NCBI GenBank assembly: GCA_037576215.1
Contig: JBANDB010000012.1
Span: 930,001-994,000 of the forward strand
DNA from: Armillaria gallica
Taxonomy: Eukaryota; Basidiomycota; Agaricomycetes; Agaricales; Physalacriaceae
Direction of reading: 5' to 3'
Length of the DNA: 64,000 nucleotides
Part shown: positions 1 to 12,289 of the stretch, one piece after another
How positions within the stretch are numbered: position 1 is the first letter of the stretch
Layout: every line of letters begins with the position of its first letter
Translations under genes and position numbers: made by a program
Notes under the pieces: model-generated
What the model was told of the DNA's origin: nothing
Database searches by the model: none
The model's input: only the letters and a program-made list of their open reading frames with translations

Positions 1-1400
1 CTAAGATAGTATGTCTTTTACTGACATACGAATTGATGTTCTCTCTTAGCTCCGTTGGTAGAACGCGTCACTAGTAGAACAACTGGGCCGTATGGAAAAG
101 TTAATGACGTTCAAGTCGGCTAGAGGGAAATTCTCTTGGAATGTTACATTTTTCTACTACCAATCGCTGTTGGTTTCTTGTTTCTCTTTTCTTCGCTAGG
201 GTAGCACACGAAACCTCCAGGCAGGTAGGTAGCCGTTTGTTACTGACCCCAAGGATGACCGTTGGTAATCCTTGGAGTCAAACACTGGACGCACAATGCC
301 AGGGATCGCAAATGGATGCACATTCGTGGTGGAACAGACCAATGGATGAAATGACTTGATTGGACGCACGTGAAGCTGATGGAACTTGACAACAGAACAG
401 CAACAGGCAATGTGGGCTCGGCGAGAATCTCGCAGCAGATATTGATCGTAATATATCTACGCCCGGACTTTTGAGTTGAAATCATCCTGGTCTAAAAATT
501 TGTCATATTTCAGCCTCTTGCGGGAGCCTTGATCCAGTTTTCAGCTGCCTCTCTACTAACCGAGGCATCAGACTCTAGATAGACATCACGCGAGCCGTAT
601 TGACTGATCTTCCTACTTTTCATCATTGATGGAGGTAAACACGTCGTACCTGGAAGGTGCGAGTGTCTTGGCTTCCGCTTGACACTGTCGCCCAAATACT
701 GGATGAGTGCTTCTTCCGTTTTTTCCTCGTATCTTTCCCTCGAGAATAAACATATTTTCAGGTTCACGAATCACCACCGTGTCCTCTCACTTGCGCCTCC
801 TTTCGTGGTACTCCGGGGGCCTTCAGGTGAGATGCGGCTCTGAATTTTTTCTTTACTGGACGGATCAACTGCTTCCTCCGCCATGGCGGGACCGCGAAAG
901 AGGGCCTTGCTTGTTAGATCTGGTTAGATTTGACCTAAAACCATTATAAGGTACTCGCAAAGAGAATTGATCCAGAATAGACAATGTTGCTCATGATTCC
1001 GTTCAGTGTTCAGTAGTATAACCTTGAATTTAGCTGGCTAGTGATCTCTGTATGAATTCGGGACTCGGGTGTTTGCGTAAGACCGCTGAACTCACGCAGT
1101 CTCGCTGACGCATTTCTTTATCATGGTCCGAGGATGAACTTACCACAGCAATCGTACAGCCAAACAGCTAAATTTATCTCATCATACATAATAACAGCAA
1201 TTCATGATGGGCGCTTAAAAGTGAATGGTGCTGTGCGAATCAACCCTTAGAATACCACACTAGTATCCTCACCATTCAATGAGACTAGATTGCCGCTGAA
1301 TATCAAAGATCCGAAACGGTTCAAAGTATAGCAACGCTTCTTTCAAGTAACTAGAATCAAAATTAGGAAGAAAGTTGTGCTCGCCTTGATTGCGCACAGG
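1..1400 (+). repeat. Repeat body type 1, copy 1, with decayed tRNA-like head
   Basis: A tRNA-Thr-like head (about 41-128) opens this repeat. It keeps the D arm and the CGTCACTAGTA anticodon half but lacks the variable loop and the 5' half of the T arm. The body behind it recurs at 29.7-30.7 kb and 35.3-36.6 kb, with shared landmarks such as the stretches near 540-700 and 1,280-1,370. I see no gene in it; the short open frames are not conserved between copies. Confidence 0.7.
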
Positions 1401-1438
1401 ACAATTTTCGAGCGATCGGTAAATCCATGCCGTCGCCA

Positions 1439-1446
1439 TATAAAAG
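1439..1446 (+). promoter_or_regulatory. TATA box of the metacaspase-like gene
   Basis: TATAAAAG lies 116 bases upstream of the proposed start codon at 1562. It is a clean TATA match in a suitable position and supports a short 5' leader. Confidence 0.5.
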
Positions 1447-1561
1447 GGCTTCACTTTTCTGCAGAGCTACACGGACCCCAAGTACGCAACAAGTACTCGT
1501 ATTCACCCACATATCTGGAATAACACCACGACAAATCACACTTCCCCCAAAAACTCGAGCA

Positions 1562-2606
1562 ATGAAGCACGACATTGAAATGCCGAATGTGGGTACTATA
1601 CACTATTTTCATTGACTCAAATTGTTAATGACGGAAATTGTAGTTACAACCATGCCCTTGGGTTGTTCTCATTGGGATCGACGGATATCCGTCCTGCCCA
1701 TTAGACGGTTGCGTAGAAGATGCGTTAGCAATGGAGGAGTACTTCGTCGATGACCTCGCCGTGCCTAAGGAGCGAATCCAACGTCTTCTTGGACCGAAGA
1801 ACAACGGTGACATATCAGCCGAGGCATCTTCCATCCCCTCCCGCAGAAATATTTTATCCGTCTGTCGCAGTCTCATCAACAACGATGAGATCGGGGTCGA
1901 TGATCCCATCATCATCTTCATCGCTGGACATGGCCTCCGCTATCTAGTGTCATACGAGGACGAGGACAGTGACTCTGATTACGAGGGGGTGCATGATTGT
2001 GAATCCCCTCCAAAATTTGTGGAGGCGCTTTGTCCCATAGACCGCGGTACCCTTGACAGCAATGGCGATCCTGTTCCCGATATTAGCGACTGGGAGCTCA
2101 ACACTATCCTCTCTGTACTCTCCAGTACCAAAGGACATCGCATCACCATCCTTCTAGATTGCTGTCATGCTGGAAGCATCACCCGAACATATTCGGGAGA
2201 GCAGACCGCTCCCTTACCGAACCATACCTCGCTGGAGGACATGCTCAGCGCTGGTGAAAAAGGCCTCACGGAGCTCCTTGGCCGTCAGACCGTCTTCTCA
2301 GAGGACTGGGTCCCGGACATGGATTCCCATGTTGTGATAGCAGCGTGTAAAAAGGAGGAGAGGGCGAATTCGTGGCACCGAAGAAAGAAGGACGGTACGA
2401 AGGTGGGGTGTGGTGTCTTCACGAGTTTGCTCATCAACACTCTGAGGTCGAATGTGATAAAAGAAGGAGCAACATACGCGAATCTCGTTAAGGCTGTCTG
2501 TGAGGCTCTGCGACGTTGCCAGCTCCGGTGCCGTTATCAACTCCATACTCAGACACCAAATGTCGCAGGGCGGCGCCAAGATATGCGCCTTTGGTATCAG
2601 GATTGA
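1562..2606 (+). CDS. Metacaspase-like protein (caspase domain, peptidase C14)
   Basis: A predicted cysteine peptidase of the caspase fold, about 329 aa. In fungi, family members cleave after Arg/Lys and act in cell death, protein quality control and ageing. The model is exon 1562-1588, intron 1589-1643 (GTGGGT donor, TAG acceptor, 55 nt), exon 1644-2606. The intron restores the domain start WVVLIGIDGYP, which an ATG at 1731 would cut off. The catalytic His is in IAGHG (about residue 105) and the catalytic Cys in DCCHAGS (about residue 183). A very acidic loop (EDEDSDSDYE) sits between them. The C-terminal QTPNVAG-type end is typical of the domain, so no extra domain follows. A TATA box precedes it. 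The caspase fold is sure; the nine-residue first exon is inferred. An antisense gene relic overlaps the last 120 bases. Confidence 0.85.
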
Positions 2607-3330
2607 CGTAGGGAGTTAATTGCTGTACACCTTTGAACATTGCTTCGCTCTGTAGAATCGGACCCATCGTATCCATAGCCATACCGCTGTAATCACCGTA
2701 GAATAATTCCCTCGTATTATTATCATAAATCTTCACTTTCGGAGAGCCGAAGGGGCCTATTGACTGTGGAGGAATATTAATGTGCGGTGTCGACAACGAA
2801 AGATTTGAGAGGCCATACGCGTTGCGCGCGCCATCTATTACATCGCTGTGAGCTGGACAGAATTGAAATCTTGTTTGGGAAGAACGTGATGCCGGACCGG
2901 TGTGACGATGGTGACGCCAAGCGGTGGTTCGTATCGCACTATTAGTTTAGGGAGCAAGAATTGGTAAATTGAGTTATAGATACGAAAGCAAACATAAACG
3001 TACAAGGGATCGACACCCCGAAGCTGCTTGTTAATCGGATTAGAGAACCAGGAACGAAAACGAGTCACTGGCAGATATTGTAATGCGTGAAAATGCATCT
3101 CCTAGTCGCACGAGCTTTTTGCGAACACAAGTATACTCCTGGTTACCTACCACGGCAGTCACCTTTTCCTTTACGTCGCTTGCATTAACGATTACAGGTT
3201 TGCGTCATGGCAAGCCGCTTGAAGTACATTTCGTTTGGAGTTTTTCGTCGACCTGCCTTTGGCATCTTGCCAATGTACGGCCCTTCCATGATGGCATTTA
3301 GAACAGCTTCCCAAACGGTCGCCGAGGTCC
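2488..3330 (-). pseudogene. Relic of an unrecognised protein-coding gene
   Basis: Three protein-like stretches lie in order on the minus strand: about 3330-3200 (contains WEAVLNAIMEGPYIGK and AGRRKTP), 3098-2838 (contains RYEPPLGVTIVTPV) and 2830-2488 (contains YGDYSGMAMDTMGPI). The last two are joined by a frame change near 2840. Composition and continuity suggest former coding sequence, but stops and frame changes separate the parts. The first block has a diverged paralogue at 55.2-55.4 kb that keeps LNAIIEG and AGQRKTP, so a real family is involved. Its tail overlaps the end of the metacaspase-like gene. I do not recognise the family. An intron-rich live gene cannot be excluded. Confidence 0.4.
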
Positions 3331-3389
3331 TACCCAGTCCCCATCAGCACATATGCTTCTTGATCGTTAATAAGCACCTAGCACGAACA

Positions 3390-3890
3390 TTTTCCCTTCC
3401 TCTCCTCCCCTGAGCAAAAGGTAGTTATCAATCTTCTCGCCGACTTTGTCGAAGAAGCTGGAACTAACGGTTTCGACTTGATCAACATGCAACAATACAA
3501 AACCCAAAACCTTCATCAGAATCATCTCCTCGAAGTGATCTGTAGCAAATGGCGCGGTTTATGCGGCGCAGCGGATCGATCCAACCCCGTCGCACCGTCT
3601 TAGAAGTAGCCTATCAAAGAGGCAGAGGCGGAGCACGCGTCCAAGGACACAGAGAAAGATGGTCGCATATGAGCAGGATGTATAGATGCAAGGGGAGGCG
3701 AGTAAGAAATACGAGCAGCGGTGAGGATATCTGATGGACATTTCGGGAATACAATCCGCAGCTGTCAATATGGTCGCCCGATACCAACGATGTCAGCGTT
3801 TTTGAAGATCTGCAAACTTTGTCCGGCACAGCTGATATGCGTGACTGGGGTAGATCTGCATATGAGCACAGCAGCCGCGAATACTAGAAA
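3390..3890 (+). pseudogene. Relic U1 of an unknown gene family
   Basis: Similar in order to the U copies at 12.3, 22.1 and 51.5 kb. It keeps a stretch reading INLLADFVEEA in the 22.1-kb copy and a terminal stretch reading FEDLQTLSGTADMRDWG, ending at a TAG near 3887. Several frame changes separate these blocks. The family is not recognised. It sits just 5' of a Kre9-like fragment, as the other U copies do. Confidence 0.35.
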
Positions 3891-4287
3891 TGGGCACGTT
3901 GATTGAAGATCAAGAGGGTTTCGAGTCGAGTCACAGAGAATGGACACTGGAGAGATACTGCGCAATTGACTGAGTTTGCATCGGCACACATATCCTGCTG
4001 GTTATACAATCGATCACTGGCGGGAGGTCACCAGTGAAAGGTACAGACTGCAGACAGCAACGTAAAATGAGCGAGCCGTCGGCACGAAATCAATAATGCA
4101 CGCACCTCCACTACTATTTATCCGTCTGCAGCTACGGTCCTTCGTTTGCAATTTACTCTGTGCAACACGACAGAGGTGAAGGATATTCTTCGACCTGCAG
4201 AGCCAATGTTAACGATGCACTGGGGTTAAAACATAAACTATGCACGCGCCTCGTAGCAAAAGTCTCGTCCAAAAAGAAAGTATCATT

Positions 4288-4440
4288 TTAGATAGCGACA
4301 GCCCATGCCAAGACAGCGGCGAGGATGCCGGCGCCTCCGACCTGCGCGCGCGAGGCGGCGAATGTAGAAGTGGAGGCGGTGGATGCAGCTGAGGAGGTGG
4401 AGGGCGTGGTGGACGACGTGCGGGTGGAGGAGGGGAAAGG
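4288..4440 (-). pseudogene. Fragment K5: GPI-anchor end of a Kre9-like gene
   Basis: Only the last part of the K family is present: a Ser/Thr-rich tract (SSTTPSTSSAASTAST) followed by a hydrophobic tail ending AGILAAVLAWAVAI and a stop, the layout of a GPI-anchor signal. Signal peptide and Kre9-like domain are missing. Upstream sequence does not match other copies. Confidence 0.55.
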
Positions 4441-4449
4441 TGGCCCAGT

Positions 4450-4923
4450 CGTAAAATCTCCATATCGGGTACGACAGGATGATGCTTCTTGACAGCCTTC
4501 AACGAGCTTCGACGTCAACCGCAATGCTCAATATTCGGACCCAGGGGGAAACTTACGTGTAACGAGTGTGTTGCTGTTCGTTCTTGTCGCAGGATTTACT
4601 ATGCGGACAGTGCTACGTGTAACGAAATCGATCTAAGGAATAAGACTTTTTTCCATTTCTGAGCTTTCTCCGGAGACGACGCCAAAATTCCGGGAAGTAG
4701 AGCACTACAAATGGGGGGCAGCGGTAACGGCGACGAAGTAGAGACTCTGGACAGGATCAACGATTGCCTGCGCCTCGGCAAATTTACTGGAGAGAAGTTG
4801 AGTAAAGTAAATGAGATTGGAGTGAGCGGTAAGTACTAAGTGCTAGCGCTCATAGGGACAGACCGTCGCAACATACTCGGCTTGTTGCTTGAGTTTAGAG
4901 ATAGCCGCGCCGATATTGAAAAT
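4450..4923. other. No gene seen
   Basis: Between the K5 fragment and segment A I find no supported gene, RNA or repeat. Short open frames on both strands lack any recognisable motif. Confidence 0.4.
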
Positions 4924-5079
4924 GATCGCAGTTACCGAAGGGGCAAAGTCAAACTGACACCTGGAGACATTCTTGGGGGTCACGCTTTTGTGACATTGGA
5001 CTTTCTTTCTCAACGAAGACGATATTGTCAAGCTCTTTCATACGCTCGCTCCAATTTACAGGCTTGTAGCCTCGCGATG

Positions 5080-5330
5080 GATTCGATAATGGTCATATCC
5101 CACAAGGCTCCGAGTGAGGCGCACTTCAGGATTGTTGGGGACAAACGCTAAAGTCGGACGCAGTGTGGATAAACGATAGAGGTGCGTGTATTGTTCTTTT
5201 AATATTGGGGCGTCACTGACTTTAGCTGTCCAGGTCGACCTCCTTACCTCTGTATTCATAACCGTAACCATGACTGAAGCTGGAAGAATTCCTTGACGAG
5301 ATGCGCATTGGTTCCCAGTGCTTACCCGGA
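5080..5330 (+). repeat. Dispersed core repeat (copy 1 of about 7)
   Basis: A block beginning near CACAAGGCTCCGAGTGAGGC and running through GCTAAAGTCGGACGCAGTG recurs near 11,230, 39,650, 44,345, 50,450, 59,935 and 62,275, always on the same strand. It marks the recurring non-coding segments. No coding meaning is evident. Confidence 0.7.
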
Positions 5331-5851
5331 ATCGTAGCTATTGATCTAGAGTTGGTAGTGGACATATGTGCGTCATTTCTTTCGTTTTGATGTCTTACTG
5401 ATTTCGTGTTTGTAGGTTCTGAACCACCGGAGGCCGTGCGCGCCTCTCTCAAATCACATGCACACTCGACCAGTTCATATTTCATAACAGTCTTTGTTCA
5501 ATCCAGGTCTATCGCATGAAGACGTCCTTCTCTAAGCGGATGCTAGCTGGTTCATGCGGTGTGAGACATCTCGACCTATTTGGTGCGTTACTGTTTCTGC
5601 TTTCCTTTCGGCGCTAAGGTCCCTCTCTACAGGTCCTCCTCTGACTGCGCATATATGACACGAGACGCAAAGGGCTGTAGTCTACTAGCGTGTGTATCTA
5701 GCAGGGTCCATCCGTTTGTCCCCTTTGAACCATATCGCCCTCTCTTCGAACCGGCGAGCTCTGGCTTGATCGTCCGCCGCCGTTTCCCGAGTGTGGTTCA
5801 TAGGGATGGATTGGCCCGGGGCCGATATGTTCGCGCTGAACTATCAGACCA

Positions 5852-5928
5852 TTGTCGTAGCATGATGGTGTAACAGGCGAGGAGGCTCGGGCAAGTTACG
5901 CTATTTCTGGTTCGATCCGTGTGATGAT
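5852..5928 (+). repeat. tRNA-derived segment S2a
   Basis: A-box-like TGGTGTAACAGG and a B-box GGTTCGATCC about 45 bases downstream, bracketed by GTCGTAG and TGATGATA. It resembles a decayed tRNA head. Its partner in segment B is near 45,093. Confidence 0.5.
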
Positions 5929-6670
5929 AACGAAGCGAATAATTATGCATTTCACTGGCAGACGCTCCATTGTACTGCAACTAGTCGCATAGTGACGACC
6001 GATACCCTCGTACGCGTCTCCGCCTTGTAAAACTGTCTCTTTCACAGTCTGGCAGCTCTTTTTCCCTACCGAATGCTTGTGTCACAATCTCATTCGACTA
6101 TCATTTCCGCCCTTGGCAGTGGTCTTTTTTCCGGTAAATCCAAGGATGCTCACCGAGCCCTGATTCCGCGATGAAGCTAAGTTGAAGTTTGAAGGTGCTC
6201 GTCTCTCTTTCGATGCTAGGATGCGACTGACTTTGGCTCTCTAGGTCAACCCATGTGCCCGATAAATCATAACCCCCAAGTAAATAGAATGTGGAGTATC
6301 CGTTCAAGAGATGTGCGCTGATTTCCGGTACTGTTGGAAATGATACCAGAAGTGTGAGCATTGTTTCTTTCGCTTTGACGTCTCGCTGATTCAGTGGTTC
6401 GATCCAAGTCTATTACATCAAATCGCCTTTGTCCATGCGGAAGTTCCTCGCTATAGATATTCCTCCATAGGCACTGATATGACATAAGACTGGGATTGCA
6501 ATCAACCGGTCTGCATCTAAGGTTTGTCCTCCTCATCTCCTTGATAGCGTATTCGCTGAGCTTCTAATAATGACCCCTTAGAACTGGTATGGTACGTCTT
6601 TCCCCAGCCTGTACCCTCGTGTCCTCTTGGGCGCAATCATTGATGGACGAGGAGCCTCCATATGGTGGGA

Positions 6671-6741
6671 TTGTCATAGCATCATGGTGCAATGGGCAGG
6701 AGGGCCTATCCTCTTTCTGGTTCGATTCCAGATAATGACAT
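6671..6741 (+). repeat. tRNA-derived segment S2b
   Basis: A-box-like TGGTGCAATGGG and B-box GGTTCGATTCC, with 5' GTCATAGC and 3' GATAATGACA able to pair as an acceptor-like stem. Partner near 45,917. Confidence 0.5.
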
Positions 6742-8704
6742 AGACAGGAGATTCCCAAAATTTTCCCGCCTTCATTGTGGAAAACGCGTGGATGCTACAG
6801 TAGAAGGCATGATACCTTTCCACTTTCCATCTTTGCACCTAAAATGATCTCTGACTACCTGTTTTGCTAAATACTGAATGCTCGTCTTTCTCTTTTTTCG
6901 CCCTTTGTGCAACACCCGGTTAGTGGGCGTCTTTTCGCTGGGATCACAGATTGCGAGGCATGTTTGTTGTGGCTGCTCAAGTTCACTTCACGGGTTCGTC
7001 GGTTGTCGTATCCATCCCTGCAACTCCGCCCTCAGAGCAGACCTGTGTAACCTATTCTTACTCATTGCGGGGACCCATCTAGGACCCATCACAGGTTTGT
7101 CGACTCCATGTTTCGGTGCATCTTTCCGGCTAGACAACCTTTCTTAGGACACAGATTTCGAGGTACCGATTTTCTTCCTTGTCAAGTTTAGAGATTTTTT
7201 CTTATTTGCGATGTCTGCTAGGAACGTGGTGGATGTAGGACAAGTATTACAGACTCGCCGCTCCATGATTTTCTTTGGGCTGGAGCACCACATATATAAA
7301 TCTGATATGATTGCTATTCTTCTAGTGCAGACATCATCTTGTTTGGATACGATGCAACACTGTTTTTGTTTTTGGAGATTCATGACTGACACTTCGATTC
7401 AACATTGAATTTAGCAAGTGTCCGTATCGTATCAATGAGATCTCTGTCATATTCTGCGCGTGTCTCAGCATACTGCGCCCATATAGCTCGATCAGAACCC
7501 TGTCCAAGCAGCCTCCTCATTCGATTCCAGGGCCTGCTATCTTCTGAAGCATCGAAGATGTCACTTTTTTGGCCTACGAGGGTGCTATGTCGGAGCACTT
7601 ACTGACTGAAATGCAGTCCTTAGCTGCAAGCTTAGCCGACAGAAAGCAAGCCGGCGAGGAAGAATAAGAAAAAGAGGAGGTGATGGGAATGAAAACTTTG
7701 CAGCTACATTTACCGAAAAATATGATACACACTCGGCGAGTGGCTGCCTTCTTCAGAGATCTCTAGTATGTCCTGTCAATATCGCCTGTACTGTTTCACT
7801 ACGCTCCGACTTTTCGTTAAGAAAACCGTCACTCCTAGTGCAGTCCGTGTGGTGTGTCAGTCGATCGTTCAATCCACTATCCAGTAAGGCCGGGGCTTCG
7901 TTGACCCGCCTCTTCACTCGCACACAGGCTGCTTCTCTTTGGCTTTTTTTTTGAGTTCAGGAGTTGAACGTAACGTTGAACGTTCTGAACCATGAGGAGT
8001 TAGTACGAGTAGAGGAAAGACTTTGAGAAAAACAGTAGGGAGCACATCTCTGCTGCTCGGACTAGTCGCTTCAAAACCCCTTTCCCATTAGAGGAGCCGT
8101 AGGTAACCGGTACTTATTCGCATCTACCCTCGTTCGATTCGGGGTCCTCACTGTTAGGTGATAAAGTTGTTTTATCATTTTAGTCGACTTGATGCGGAGA
8201 GTGGACCATAACGAGGACGGCGACCAAGATCGCAGTAGAATCTCGGAGGGAAGCTAGACCGTGCTGAGATCACATGGTCGTTGCAAAAATTAGGCCGTGG
8301 GAAAGATAACACTTTCCATTCACGTCCATGACTCTCCCTTCTACGCTTTCCCAGGTTCCAGCTCGTGTCAGAGTCTTTGACGATTAGCCATAGCATCCCA
8401 CAATCCTCAAAGTTGGGCCAGAATTGTCGAGGAGGAACGCCCCAAGTCGGATGCAGTACGGATGGGCCTGCGTTCGGTTTCCTTTCTGTGTTGGGGCGAC
8501 GTTACGGATTTTAGATGCTAGGGTCGATGCCCTTGCCTGCACTGTGTGGCTAATGAATCGATATTGAATGTGAACCTGGGGATCTTCCTACGCTCGTGTC
8601 TGGCGGGCGACCGTCTATATGCATTCTAGCAGCTTTCGTCAGCCACTCCAAGCCTAGCGCGGCGCTGGCATTGAATTGACATGTACACTGTAATCCATGT
8701 TGAT

Positions 8705-8781
8705 TGGACATTATGGCGCAATGGCAAGGAAGCATGTGCAAGTTGTGGTATTTCTGGTTCGATTCCAGCTGATGTCATATA
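8705..8781 (+). repeat. tRNA-derived segment S2c
   Basis: A-box-like TGGCGCAATGGC and B-box GGTTCGATTCC. The ends GACATTA and TGATGTC pair like an acceptor stem (perfectly in the segment B partner near 47,930, which ends TAATGTC). The A-box resembles that of tRNA-Trp, but no normal anticodon arm is seen. Confidence 0.5.
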
Positions 8782-9290
8782 GGTCATTCCATGCCCGAAT
8801 CTTTTTCTTGGCGGCAAACACTGCATTGTGCTGCAATGGTGACGCGGTGTCGATTGATACCCTCGTATTCACCATGCAAATTATCTCTTTCGTAGACTCG
8901 TATCATAAATGCCTCTGCGTCAAATCTTGGCCTATCATATAGAGGCGTCTTTCTCTAAGCAGGTGTAGGTCTGTCTTTCGTATGCATGAGTTGTCTCGAT
9001 CTACACGTAGTACTGCTTCCACTTTCCTTTTAGCATGTTCTCGTGCTAATATCCTCTCTACAGATCTTGCTCCATCCGCATATATATGGCACACGACCGG
9101 ACACTATGAGTAAAGGACTGTTCTACTGGTATATGCAGCTACTGTATGGTTTGTTCTCCTCATCTACTTTGAGCCGCATCGGCCAGGGTGCTAGTAATAT
9201 CTCCTTAGATCTGACGTGATACATATTTTCACCGCCGTGTCCTCTTGGGCGCAAAGATCGGTGAACAAGTGCTGGTTGATTTATGAAGGG

Positions 9291-9371
9291 ATTGTCGTAG
9301 CATTGTGGTGCAATGGGCAAGAGCGTTTTGCCCAGTTATGCTCTTTCTGGTTCGATCCCAACTGATAACAA
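9291..9371 (+). repeat. tRNA-derived segment S2d
   Basis: A-box-like TGGTGCAATGGG and B-box GGTTCGATCCC with GTCGTAGC at the 5' end. Partner near 48,517 in segment B and a diverged one near 63,037. Confidence 0.5.
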
Positions 9372-11984
9372 TTGTGCCATATCGGAATACTGTCCATATT
9401 CTTCATTCGTTTATCATGGAGGACGCACAGATACAATTTCTGCTGTAATCAAATGCATGATGACGGTTTCAACTTTCCACCCTTCCGCTTTCTGTGTTCG
9501 CATTCGGAAATTATTCCTCTAGAGTCCGGCGGCTCCTTGGTATCGATTGCGAGCATTTGTTTGCCCTTCGCGCGAGCCTTTTTGCCTGCCAATCCAAGAA
9601 GTGCGAATATATCTGGTATTGGAGTTACTGGTGGCTGTACGAGCTGTCGGAATCAACCGGCTCCAAACCCGTTACTTACCGTACCCGTAGCTTTCCATTC
9701 TTTACCGTTTACCACCATGTCGACATACATAGGTTAAACGAGTTGCTCTTTTCGTTCCCTCCCGTGCTTGAACTCCAACATTTGGTTGTAAGCTGCTGCT
9801 CACGGAACTCTGTTTCTCTGTGAAACGTGACTACTACTGGACGTCTTTGGCTTATTGGAGGCGTCTTTGGAAGGACTTCTAAATTCACTTCACGGGATTG
9901 GTCGTCGCCCTTGCACGCAAAGCATGAGCGGTTAGTATTACTTCGTCACTATGTCTGAGAGCCTGCTATTACTCATTCTGTGGACAAAGTCGTCGCTGTC
10001 ATCCTCGATCATGCATGACTTCTTCTCGTCCTTTCGTGACATGCTGTCAGTCAGGCTGCAGCATAACTGCGTTCATATGTCTGGATCGGAACCTCGCCCA
10101 AGCAGTCCCCTTGTTTAATCCTAGGGCCTGCTGTAATATCTTCGTATCACTGTCACTTTTTGGGCGACAGGTCGGAGGTTGTAAACCTCACGGCTACTGA
10201 CCGGTATAGCCTCCAAGCTTAGTCGAATCTTCAATGGGCTTCAAGTAGGGCAAGAATAAGAATCAAGAAGAAGAGGATTCTATTCTCCGAGTAACTCCTG
10301 TTAGTAATACTTAGTATTCCGACTCGACGATAACCAGCTCCTGGTTGAAGCTTTATTCTGCACATGTCTCGCGAATACGGTAAGAGAGATCTATTTACGT
10401 GTGCAACAGCTGCTGTGAATTTTAGTGAGTTAGATGTCATCCTGTCTTTGAATAGATCTTCACCTGCCTGCGGTCTCCTTTGCGACGGCATCTTAATGCC
10501 AGAGGTGAAGTACTTCAATATGGGACTTCTGGTTTAGGCGGTAATGGGTGTATCACTGGTTCGAGTCCCCACCCAAGCAGGAGCACTTTATGAAGCGCCT
10601 CCTCGTTCGATCCGAGGGCCTGCTCTGTGTCGAGCGTGCAGTTGATGTATAGTAATCTTTTTGGCCCAGGAGAGTTTGCAATGACTATCAGCAGGAAAAC
10701 GGTCTTTGTTTTGTATCGTATCATTTGCCTCGGGACTTGCTATATCTGAGTCGGGGACGTGGAATATCTCGGAGTACAAGACACAAAAAGCTGGCAACGG
10801 GGAGCACTTCAAGTTCGCTGTTCGTAGGCCCCAGGCCACTCGCTGAGGGAAAGATAATCATGATCTACTCTTTAGATTCTCATCACTAGCCATTATCCAC
10901 GTAACTAACCTTTTGCCTAGGGAAAGGCGCGGTTTTCCACCTACCTGTTTAGTCACCTCGTTCGAGTCGGGGTCCTCCACTGCACTGCCAGGAAGTACAT
11001 CTTGTTTTTTTGATTGCCCTTAGCCAGATTATGTTGATATGGCAGAATCAGAACGAAGATGATGGCTGAAACGGAGGAAAGCTGTGAGAAGTTAACTGAC
11101 GTGTTTAGATCACATGGTCGTCCTCCATGGGAAATTCCATATTCCGTCTCAAACAAGACGACACTGTCCTTGAAGCTCTTTCATTACGCTCCTGGTATGA
11201 AGCCCGTCTCGCCATTAATCCACGACAATCATGTCCTACAAGGCTCTGAGTGACGCGCACTCTGCCAGAATGATTGCGGAGGAACGCTAAAGTCGGATGC
11301 AAACAGTGGTGCGTGTATCGTTCTTTTGACATTGGGGCGTCACTGACTCTAGCTGTCCAGGTCAACACCCTTACCTGTGTGCTCATAACCATACCATGGC
11401 TTAAACTGGATGGTTTCCTTGAGAAGACGTGCATTCATTCCCAGTGCTGTGCCAGAATTGTAGCTGTCGATCTAACATTGGTAGTGAAGGTACGTCCATC
11501 GTTTCTCTCGCTTTTATGTCTTGCTGATTTCGTGTTTGTAAGTTCTGATGCATGCTGTGCACCACCGGAGACCTCGTGCATCCGTCTCAAATAAGACTCG
11601 ACCAGTTCATATATCATAATACAGTCTTCGTTCAATCCAAGCCTATCACAAGAAGATGTCTTTCTCTAAGTGGATGTTAGCTGGTTCATGCGGTGTGGGT
11701 TATCTTGACCTGTCTGGTGCGTGCATTACTGTTTCAGTTTTCCTTTCAGCGCTAAGGGTCCCTCTCTACAGGTCTTCCTCTGACCACGCATATCTGACAC
11801 GAGACGCGAAGGCCTGTAGTCTACTAGCGTGTATATCCAGCAGGGTCCATTCGTTTGTCCCCTTTGAACTGCATCGCCCTTCCCTTCGAACCGGCAAGCT
11901 CTGGCTTGGTCGTCCGCTGCCATTTCCGGGATGTCTTCTATAGAGATGGATTGGCTAGTATGTCTACGCTGGACTATCGGAACG

Positions 11985-12063
11985 TTGTCGTAGCATTATA
12001 GTGTAACGAGCGAGGAGGCTCGGGCAAGTTGCACTATTTGTGGTTCGATCCCCGCTAACGCTA
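11985..12063 (+). repeat. tRNA-derived segment S2e
   Basis: A-box-like TAGTGTAACGAG and B-box GGTTCGATCCC. Partner near 51,200. Confidence 0.45.
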
Positions 12064-12289
12064 CATTGTGCTGCAATGAAATATATTGTCACGACCGATA
12101 CCCTTGTCTCTGCCATCTGAAATGGTCTCTTTCACAATCTGGCAGTTATTTTTCCTACCGAATGCTCATTCTTCGACTATCATTTCCGCCCTTTGCAGCG
12201 GCCTGTCAATTGCCAGAGAATCCAAGGATGCTCATCGAGTCTTGATTCGGCGATGAAGCTAAGCTGAAGCTTGAAGCTCAGGCCTCAAC

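Noticed and set aside
5580..5873. Open frames around LYRSSSDCAYMTRDAKGCS kept near 5.6, 11.7, 44.8 and 50.9 kb
   Set aside because: They recur because the DNA recurs. Frames differ in length, start and end between copies, and all run into tRNA-like sequence.
10588..10839. Identical 83-aa frame at 10588-10839 and 49804-50055
   Set aside because: Identity comes from the near-identical duplicated tract at DNA level; no coding signature or motif.
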